NCBI GenBank assembly: GCA_934699585.1
Contig: CAKUWY010000005.1
Coordinates: 62,001-126,000, forward strand
DNA length: 64,000 nucleotides
From: an uncultured Fibrobacter sp.
Lineage (GTDB): Bacteria; Fibrobacterota; Fibrobacteria; Fibrobacterales; Fibrobacteraceae
Direction of reading: 5' to 3'
Shown here: one piece after another, positions 44,225 through 50,460 of the stretch
Layout: every line of letters starts with the position of its first letter
Numbering within the stretch: position 1 is the first letter of the stretch
Notes under the pieces: generated by a model
Told to the model about the DNA's origin: nothing
Seen by the model: the letters and a program-made list of their open reading frames with translations, nothing else
The model's database searches: none
Program-made: the position numbers and the translations under genes

Positions 44225-46195
44225 TTATTTTCTAGAAGTCCGCAATTGCAGAGACTTTTCCAGCAAAGAATCAATATTTGAACATTTTTCACGAGCGAGG
44301 TAGCCTTCTTCCTTCAAAAATTTCTTTGCCCGACCGGCATCAAAATTCTCTTCTGAAAGAGCATGAACTAGAACATCTTCAAAATTCATCGTTACGTTAT
44401 TTCGCACAATGGCTCCGGCGTAAGTGGTTTTTGAAAAATTACTATGAACAAGCTTAAACTTTTTACTGCATCGCCATAAAAAACTTTCTAACATAAAATG
44501 GTTCCAGTTTCCTCTGACAATAGGAAATCCTCCCCAAAAATCAATTTTCTTCAGTGGAATAAAATCTTTATCTCGTATAAAAGTTTCAATTACGTCATCA
44601 ATGGCATCAACATCCATTTTAGGAACACTTTGAACAAAATCCCGTTCATTCAACCGAAATGAATTACCATAAATCACGTCATAAAATGCCGGAACACCTA
44701 ATGAATCCGCCAACAAATCGATGTCGTCAACCGTAAACGATTCTCTACTTTCGCAGAAATCTTTGAACAAGTCCTCATTACTGATGACTTTGCCTTTTTT
44801 AACAATCAAATTTCCCTTAAAGTCAAAATCATCGCCTAACAAAACAGCAATTGCGTTACGGATGCCTAAATCTCTAAATCCGCTATTTCTTTCGGCAATG
44901 TCAGAATACCTACTCTTCAAAGCCTTGACAGCGTCCATACTTCCAATAAAATCAGAATTATCTAATTCCTGCTTTATCCATTCGGATAACCACTCTATTT
45001 CATCTCCCGCTATATCGAAAGTCTCTAAAATAAAGCGAGAGCGATCGCCATTACTTAATATTTCTTGTGTATTTGAGCAATTGGTAAAGGCATTTAATAT
45101 TTTCTGTTGTGGAATCCAATTCAATTTCTTGAATATTTCATCATCGCTCATAGGACGACGTTCTTCTTCAAGCAATCGTTTTACTTCATCTTTGGGACTT
45201 CCTACATGACGAAAACTTTCATCCCTAAAAACTCTATCTTTGTTGATGTAGTAATTGAAACCGGGTAAAGCCTGCAAGTATGTTTTTAGGATATCCGTAC
45301 TTTCTATAGCCGTGCCACGAAAATCATCCGCAAAACGTTCAAAAAGGATTTCCAAATAAAGACGGGGATGCAAATTCAATTGCTCTTCAATATATCCCAG
45401 CAACTTTACTTTATTAGATTCATCAAGTAAGTTCTCAATCACATACAAGCGACCATCATGAACCATACCACACATTTCTATAGTGTTATCTAGCTCCATG
45501 TCACTTAAATTTATCTGAGAGCCATTTAACTCTTCATAGAAGTGCCGAAAACGATTTCGTTGAATAATATTTCCTAGAATGTATCCACTTGAAAACTTCT
45601 CAATAAGGATATTTTTGTATGGAACTAAAAGAAAATCTTCTTGTGATGAATCCTTTGAACATGTCTCTTTTTTCTGTGAAGTCTCTCGATTTTCTTGAGA
45701 AGAGATTAATATCTCTTTCGTCTCTGTAGAATCAAGAATTTCTACAAGTTTTTCCTGCGCGACAGCATCTTTACCTATATACGCCACATGAACTTTCTCT
45801 AATGAGATGTCGCAGAATTCGAGAATCTTTTTCACATGAGCATATATTTGGGCTGCGCTTAGTTTTGTTTCAATAAAAAAACTGCGGCTTATTTTTTGCG
45901 GGCTGTTGTGAAGATATTCTCCTTTTGAACTCCAACGAACAACCGATTTAACTGCACTTTGGGTTTCTTTATTCGCATACTTTTTGTTCGCGTATAAAGT
46001 TGCGACAAAAATGATATAAAGGCTTCGCCAAGTTTGCAATGGAACATCAAAAATTTCGCCATTCAATTCAAAAAGCAGCGGCTTAGTTCCCGTCACAACA
46101 ACATTTTCGTTAAAAGAGAACGTTTTCAACTCTCGTTGCAGTTCAACATCACTGCAACGCAATTCATCCAAAGCCTTTTGCCACTTTTTCGTCAA
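44225..46195 (-). CDS. Unrecognised 656-aa first protein of the BREX-4-like operon
   Basis: Starts at TTG 46195 with ACGAGGT at good spacing; no ATG fits. It is acidic, mostly helical, without a membrane segment or a clear enzymatic motif. A winged-helix-like stretch is visible: KDEVKRLLEEERRPMSDDEIFKKL, then PQQKILNAFTNC and a wing-like ILSNGDRSRFILE; a second helical unit follows (RESFTVDDIDLLADSLGV). Residues about 60-140 may be another DNA-binding or scaffold domain. brxP follows after 9 nt. It may be the specificity, regulatory or scaffold subunit. I know no standard BREX type 4 component it matches. Confidence 0.7.
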   Translation of the reverse strand: MTKKWQKALDELRCSDVELQRELKTFSFNENVVVTGTKPLLFELNGEIFDVPLQTWRSLYIIFVATLYANKKYANKETQSAVKSVVRWSSKGEYLHNSPQKISRSFFIETKLSAAQIYAHVKKILEFCDISLEKVHVAYIGKDAVAQEKLVEILDSTETKEILISSQENRETSQKKETCSKDSSQEDFLLVPYKNILIEKFSSGYILGNIIQRNRFRHFYEELNGSQINLSDMELDNTIEMCGMVHDGRLYVIENLLDESNKVKLLGYIEEQLNLHPRLYLEILFERFADDFRGTAIESTDILKTYLQALPGFNYYINKDRVFRDESFRHVGSPKDEVKRLLEEERRPMSDDEIFKKLNWIPQQKILNAFTNCSNTQEILSNGDRSRFILETFDIAGDEIEWLSEWIKQELDNSDFIGSMDAVKALKSRYSDIAERNSGFRDLGIRNAIAVLLGDDFDFKGNLIVKKGKVISNEDLFKDFCESRESFTVDDIDLLADSLGVPAFYDVIYGNSFRLNERDFVQSVPKMDVDAIDDVIETFIRDKDFIPLKKIDFWGGFPIVRGNWNHFMLESFLWRCSKKFKLVHSNFSKTTYAGAIVRNNVTMNFEDVLVHALSEENFDAGRAKKFLKEEGYLAREKCSNIDSLLEKSLQLRTSRK

Positions 46196-46279
46196 TCAAA
46201 CCTCGTCAGTCGCTCTTGCACTGGCAGTTTGATTGCGCTATTTTCTGGGAATAAGAAAAGGCGCAGGTTGCTGCGTTTA

Positions 46280-46459
46280 CTATGCGGGGCTAGGGAAAGC
46301 CTGTAAGTGAAAACGCGAGCAACCCACGCCCCAAAAGGGCAATGCACCAAAGACCTACATTGCTGTAGGTATAGCACATCGAACCACGCCGTAAATACGG
46401 CATGGCTGCGTGAGCCTCGCCTCACTCTCACTTACGTGAAATTTCCCTATTTCGCATAG
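46280..46459 (-). ncRNA. Candidate structured RNA: nested stems closing a multi-branch
   Basis: Outer stems nest over 180 nt: CTATGCG (46280-46286)/CGCATAG (46453-46459); TAGGGAAA (46291-46298)/TTTCCCTA (46442-46449); GTAAGTGA (46303-46310)/TCACTTAC (46428-46435). Inside are four hairpins: GCCC/GGGC (46328-46340), ACCTACA/TGTAGGT (46353-46370), CCACGCCGTA/TACGGCATGG (46384-46405) and GTGAG/CTCAC (46410-46425). One pair in the third hairpin is G-U on the minus strand but C-A on the plus, favouring a minus transcript, i.e. the leader of the BREX operon; a T-G pair next to GTAAGTGA points the other way, so strand is tentative. It could also be a folded mobile repeat. Confidence 0.55.
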
Positions 46460-46613
46460 AGAGCAAGAGCTAAACTCTATTTTCTTTAAAATTACATAAA
46501 TATGGACGAGAGAGGGGAAATCAACTTCGTGAGAAGGTCATTTTGCAACAAAATTGGCGTTTTCTCGCCAAAAACAGCAATTTCAGGAAGACTTTTCTCA
46601 AAACTTCTCAAAT

Positions 46614-46647
46614 TGTCATAATCTGACATTGGGCGTTTATATATTTG
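46614..46647 (+). promoter_or_regulatory. Dyad plus TATATTTG promoter of small membrane protein copy B
   Basis: TGTCA (46614-46618), 5 nt, TGACA (46624-46628), then TATATTTG at 46640-46647, start codon at 46663. Spacing matches copy A within one nucleotide although the surrounding sequence has diverged, so the dyad and box look selected. Confidence 0.6.
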
Positions 46648-46662
46648 ATCCAGTGAGGTTCC

Positions 46663-46815
46663 ATGCTGACGACATTCCTTATAGTATTGGGGATTTTGGC
46701 CCTTTTCGGGGCCGGCGATGCAGGAGATGCCTGCGCCATCACCTTGCTGTTGAAAGCATTGCCGTTCTTGATTTTCGTGGGGATTGTGGCGTCTTTGATG
46801 TTCTGTAGCGGATAA
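46663..46815 (+). CDS. 50-aa predicted membrane protein, copy B
   Basis: MLTTFLIVLGILALFG, GAGDAGDACAIT, LLLKALPFLIFVGIVAS and LMFCSG: same length and layout as 30592-30744, with three residue changes (V3T, A46M, G49S) and many synonymous ones at the two ends. GTGAGGTTCC precedes the ATG. RelB-YafQ starts 75 nt downstream on the same strand, so the small gene may be the first of a three-gene unit. Function unknown. Confidence 0.7.
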   Translation: MLTTFLIVLGILALFGAGDAGDACAITLLLKALPFLIFVGIVASLMFCSG

Positions 46816-46890
46816 ATATGGATAAAATTTAATACATTGTATTGCTCTTTTACTATTTTTTATATAAATTTTAGTAAAAAGGAGCACTTT

Positions 46891-47175
46891 ATGGGAACCA
46901 CAATGAATACAATCAGCGCAAGAATAGATTCCAAACTCAAAACGCAAGCCGAAACCCTGTTCGACCAGCTCGGGATGAACATGTCCACGGCAATCACCGT
47001 TTTCTTGAAGCAGGTCGTTCGTCTCCGCAAGATCCCTTTCGAGATTGCCCTTGACACTCCCAACGACGAGACTATCGCCGCTATGGCAGAAGCCAACGAA
47101 ATCGCATCCGGCAAACGCAAAGCAAAGTCTTACAAAAACGCGAAAGCAATGATCAAGGATATCTTGGACGATTAA
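46891..47175 (+). CDS. relB: RelB/DinJ-family antitoxin
   Basis: 94 aa from ATG 46891 (AAAAAGGAG just upstream); the frame is open to 46837 but those residues are not family-like. NTISARIDSKLKTQAETLFDQLGMNMSTAITVFLKQVVR is the ribbon-helix-helix DNA-binding half of DinJ/RelB. The C-terminal part binds the toxin. The stop overlaps the yafQ start by one nucleotide (TAATG). Confidence 0.9.
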   Translation: MGTTMNTISARIDSKLKTQAETLFDQLGMNMSTAITVFLKQVVRLRKIPFEIALDTPNDETIAAMAEANEIASGKRKAKSYKNAKAMIKDILDD

Positions 47176-47450
47176 TGGAAATCAAGGCCACATCAAAATT
47201 TCGAAAAGACCTTAAGCAAGCCAAAAAGAAGGGACTGAACATGGCCCTTCTGCAAGATGTTGTTGACAAGTTGTCTGCAGGGAAAAAACTGGAAGAAAAG
47301 CATCATGACCACGCCCTAGTAGGCGAATGGATTACATTCCGCGAATGCCATATTCAACCAGACTGGCTGTTGATTTACAAGATTTCGGGCGATACGCTCA
47401 TATTGACGCTAGTGCGAACAGGCTCGCACAGCGATTTGTTCAAAATGTAA
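47175..47450 (+). CDS. yafQ: YafQ-type mRNA interferase toxin
   Basis: 91 aa. MEIKATSKFRKDLKQAKKKG, HHDHALVGEWITFRECHIQPDWLLIYKI and LVRTGSHSDLFKM match YafQ; the catalytic His is in the RTGSHSDLF motif (H85) and the other active-site His residues are in HHDH. YafQ cuts mRNA on the ribosome. Coupled to RelB and probably autorepressed by the RelB-YafQ complex. Confidence 0.92.
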   Translation: MEIKATSKFRKDLKQAKKKGLNMALLQDVVDKLSAGKKLEEKHHDHALVGEWITFRECHIQPDWLLIYKISGDTLILTLVRTGSHSDLFKM

Positions 47451-48055
47451 TGTTTCTCAGACCTCGCTGCATAGTCTTCTCCGAACCCAGATGAATAAAA
47501 ACAAGCCGTCTGGCAAAACAAAAAAAGGTCCCATCAGCGGCTAGATTTCCAAAGAAACGCACGGCACGAAGCCGACCTTCACCTACCAAGGACTCTAAAA
47601 TCACAATGTCCCCTCTGGGACACTTCCGCGAGAGGCGCGAGGGGTCCTGTTGATACAAATATACTTTTGTTTGCACTCTCATGCAATAGGATAAAGCAAA
47701 CCGCATCCCTCTTTGTTCTAGGATTTTTTTGCCCTTTTCGGGGAGCCCCCCCCATCGGATTTTTCCCCTCTTTTGGGCATTCCCGCCAAAAATGTCGTCA
47801 AAAAGGGCTGTATCGCACCACCTTTTCAGCAACATTTTGCAGACTTTTCTCCATTTTGCAGAAAAATAATCTATATTCAAGACATCGAGATAATCCGCTA
47901 CGAAATGACTTTTTTGCCGTTCGTAACGCATTATACGATGATTTTACATCGGGCTGGTCGAAAGACCCAGGTCCATCTCTGGCGAGGAAGTTCCTCGCTT
48001 TTTTAAAACAGCAACACTTGCTTTTCCAACCATTTTATTATATTTTTGGTTTAAA
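47451..48055. other. 605-nt gap between yafQ and abiEi with a candidate small RNA
   Basis: No supported protein gene. It contains TGTCCC-CTCT-GGGACA (about 47607-47622), a C-rich run ccccccccatcgg near 47747, a block that echoes the gcccttttcgggg core of the small membrane protein genes (47737-47749), AT-rich DNA at 47855-47885, and the terminator-bearing element at 47956-48004. Confidence 0.45.
47956..48004 (+). terminator. GNRA hairpin and intrinsic terminator upstream of abiEi
   Basis: GGTC-GAAA-GACC (47956-47967) is a GNRA-capped hairpin and CCAG/CTGG (about 47967-47982) may stack on it. Then GCGAGG-AAGTT-CCTCGC (47982-47998) is followed by six T. It ends a plus-strand transcript 50 nt before abiEi, so it belongs either to a small RNA from around 47880 or to an attenuator in the abiE leader. 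Confidence 0.65.
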
Positions 48056-48664
48056 ATGCAAGAAACAAATGAAAAGAAACTGGAAAAATTGCTGAGCGCG
48101 AACGGAGGCTATATCACGCGGAAGCAAGTTGATAGCCACGGGATTCCCTCGTGGTTCTTGACCGATTTCGTGAGAAAGCAACGTCTTGTCAAGATAGACA
48201 AGGGGTTCTACGCCCAAGAACAATGGATTCGGGACGATTATCTTGTGTTTCAATACAAATATCCCAAATTCATCTTTTCGCACGTTTCCGCACTCTTTTT
48301 GCATGGACTGACGGACCAACTTCCGGATTACTTCGAAGTGACCGGCCCCAAGAACTATCGACCTTTTTCTCCGAAGCCTTCCGTCACCATCCATACGGAT
48401 TCCCACGGCGAATCCTACAGACTTGGAGTTTGCAAAATCAAGACTTCGCTTGGGCATCTGGTGAAATGCTACAACATGGAACGAACACTTTGCGACATCA
48501 TCAAGAACAGCCGAAAAATCGATGCCGAAATTTTCGGCAAGGCGCTCAGACTCTACGCAAAGTCAAAAGGCAAGAGCATTCGCAACCTGCTCCACTATGC
48601 GCAGGTTTTGAAAATAGAGAATAAAGTTGCGGAACTTATGACGGTGGTAATGAATGAAGATTAA
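48056..48664 (+). CDS. abiEi: AbiEi-type antitoxin and transcriptional regulator
   Basis: 202 aa. The N-terminal winged helix (EKLLSANGGYITRKQVDSHGIPSWFLTDFVRKQRLVKIDKGFYA) and the core FSHVSALFLHGLTDQLPDYFEVTGPKNY, HTDSHGESYRLGVCKIKTSLGHLVKCYNMERTLCDIIKNSRKID match AbiEi_4-type antitoxins of type IV systems. It represses its own promoter and counters AbiEii. It overlaps abiEii by 11 nt. Confidence 0.88.
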   Translation: MQETNEKKLEKLLSANGGYITRKQVDSHGIPSWFLTDFVRKQRLVKIDKGFYAQEQWIRDDYLVFQYKYPKFIFSHVSALFLHGLTDQLPDYFEVTGPKNYRPFSPKPSVTIHTDSHGESYRLGVCKIKTSLGHLVKCYNMERTLCDIIKNSRKIDAEIFGKALRLYAKSKGKSIRNLLHYAQVLKIENKVAELMTVVMNED

Positions 48665-49493
48665 CAAGAACTCTCTGCAAGCGAAAATCAACAACCTCTC
48701 CAAAGAATTGAACGTCCATGCCAACGTCTTGCTGGTATCATTCTTCTTCGATGCGTTCATTTCCAGATTAGCCAAGTCAATATACGCAGACAAATTCGTT
48801 TTCAAGGGTGGTTTCTATCTTGCCACATTGCTCGGCGTAAAGAACCGTTATACTGCCGACATAGATTTCCTTCTGAGAAAGGAATCCATGGACGAGAATA
48901 GAGTGAGAGAAATTTTCTCCGACATCCTTGCAACCAATGCCGATGATTCAATAACTTTCGAAATAGCCGATATCTCTCCAATACGCGACGAAGATGCCTA
49001 CGGCGGTTTTTCCATCCTTCTGACAGGGCACTTAGAGAATGTCAGACAAAGTTTCCATGTCGATGTCGCTACGGGCGACCCAATCACTCCGACAGATATT
49101 GAGTATTCCTACCAAAGCCTCATCAGCAACGAAACCATCGCGTTCCGAGCATATAACCTGGAAACAGTCGTTGCAGAAAAACTTCAAACCATTCTTTCCC
49201 GAGGCATGCTCAATAGCCGTTGTAAAGACTATTACGACATCTATATCATCAATCAATTGCAACGGAAGAATATCAGCATTCCCGACTTGAAGAAAGCTTT
49301 TGTAACAACTTGCCAATACCGCAAGACTCCCTTTGAAAAAGAAGAATCTCTTTTGATTCTAGAAGAAATTTCAAGGAGCAACATTCTTCAAACTCGATGG
49401 AACAATTATGCTAGGAAGGCATCCTTTGCAAAGGACATTACGTTTGAAGCAACGGTTGAATCTTGCAAAGAGATTCTCGATTGCATTTTCTAG
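48654..49493 (+). CDS. abiEii: AbiEii nucleotidyltransferase toxin
   Basis: 279 aa. VFKGGFYLATLLGVKNRYTADIDFLLRK gives the GG...DID polymerase-beta-like nucleotidyltransferase signature, and NLETVVAEKLQTILSRGMLNSRCKDYYDIYII is the conserved second half. AbiEii-family toxins use NTPs, block tRNA function and abort phage infection. Last gene before the right leuS repeat. Confidence 0.9.
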   Translation: MKINKNSLQAKINNLSKELNVHANVLLVSFFFDAFISRLAKSIYADKFVFKGGFYLATLLGVKNRYTADIDFLLRKESMDENRVREIFSDILATNADDSITFEIADISPIRDEDAYGGFSILLTGHLENVRQSFHVDVATGDPITPTDIEYSYQSLISNETIAFRAYNLETVVAEKLQTILSRGMLNSRCKDYYDIYIINQLQRKNISIPDLKKAFVTTCQYRKTPFEKEESLLILEEISRSNILQTRWNNYARKASFAKDITFEATVESCKEILDCIF

Positions 49494-49696
49494 CATTTCG
49501 GGGTCTTAGGGGCGGAGCCACTAGGCGAAGGGGTAGCGGAAGACCCGGCTGGGCGGGTTATAACAAAAGACGCCCGCTCAATGAGCGGGCGTGATTATAA
49601 GGGCGGGGTCGGGGCTGTAGCGACCTTTGGACACTTGGCCTTTAGGCCTTAGTGTACATGGCCACCTTTAGGTGGTGCGGAAGGCTTCCCCCTTTA
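49494..49696 (-). terminator. leuS terminator region with several hairpins
   Basis: CGCCCGCT-CAATG-AGCGGGCG (49571-49591) is followed on the minus strand by TCTTTTGTT, a fair intrinsic terminator for leuS. Two weaker hairpins lie nearer leuS: CACT-GGCC...GGCC-AGTG (about 49633-49655) and CCACC-TTTA-GGTGG (about 49662-49676). The set also insulates abiEii from leuS. Confidence 0.6.
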
Positions 49697-50460
49697 TTAT
49701 TTCACCACAATGTTCACGAGCTTGCCCGGAACCACGATGGACTTCACGACGGTCTTGCCGTTCATGAACTCTTTAACACGATCGTTGTCAAGTGCGAGCT
49801 TTTCGAGGGCAGCCTTGTCCATGTCCTTGGCAACAGATGCCTTCGCGCGGACCTTGCCATTTACCTGGAACACGACTTCCACGGTATTTTCCACAGCCTT
49901 GGAGTGGTCGGCGACCGGCCAGGCGACGTTCGTGAGCGATTCGTTGTGGCCAAGGATGCTCCACATTTCTTCGGCGATGTGCGGGGCAAACGGGTGCAAG
50001 AGCTTGACGAACGTTTCGCATGGTTCGCGGTAGCGCTTGTCCATCTTCATCATTTCGTTGTTGAAGATCATCAGCTGGCTAATCGCGGTGTTGAAGCTCA
50101 TGTTTTCGATGTCGCTTGTCACCTTGATGACGGTCTGGTGCATCACCTTTTCGATAGCTTCCGGAGCGGCTTCGTCAACGAAGACCGGGGCTTCATCGCT
50201 GTCGCCGACAACAGAACGCCAGGCGCGGCCGAGGAAGCGGTTCATGCCTTCGATGCCCTTGGTCTGCCACGGCTTCACAGCATCGAGCGGGCCCATGAAC
50301 ATTTCGTACAAGCGAAGGCTATCAGCACCGTAGTCGCGAACAACGTCATCGGGGTTCACGACGTTCTTGAGGGACTTACTCATCTTCGCCACAATCTGCT
50401 TGAGCTCGATGTCGGTTCCCTTCTTGAAGAACTTGCCGTTCTTTTCTTCCACTTCGTCGG
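49697..50460 (-). repeat. Right direct repeat: leuS 3' end matching 31657-32499
   Basis: The last 740 nt of intact leuS match the fragment at 31657-32399 almost throughout, and a further 27 nt (50434-50460) match 32473-32499 after the 73-nt insertion present only in the left copy. Same orientation; the 18-kb interval between holds the BREX-4-like operon, RelB-YafQ and AbiE. Confidence 0.9.

Larger units (their letters stand above)
46196..46662. other. 467-nt leader/intergenic region upstream of the BREX operon
   Basis: Contains the structured element 46280-46459, a CGCAG-GTTG-CTGCG hairpin (46262-46275) between it and the first operon gene, AT-rich DNA at 46465-46500 that could hold the operon promoter on the minus strand, and the dyad/promoter of small membrane protein copy B (46614-46647). 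A 79-aa frame on the minus strand (46192-46431) is judged non-coding. Confidence 0.5.

Noticed and set aside
32648..46195. Hidden BREX methyltransferase or BrxA/BrxB genes
   Set aside because: All frames between the listed genes are too short; no NPPY-type motif seen in the window.
46192..46431. 79-aa minus-strand frame across the structured element, ending just at the first BREX-operon gene
   Set aside because: Arg/Ser/Leu-rich with no family likeness, no RBS, and its sequence is dictated by paired stems. Stop overlap with the TTG start is probably chance.
47737..47749. Third copy of the small membrane protein gene (gcccttttcgggg match)
   Set aside because: Only 13 nt match, without reading frame, RBS or dyad.
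47667..48095. 142-aa and 163-aa frames in the gap before abiEi
   Set aside because: Cys/Phe/Arg-rich, span a terminator and a C-run, no RBS.
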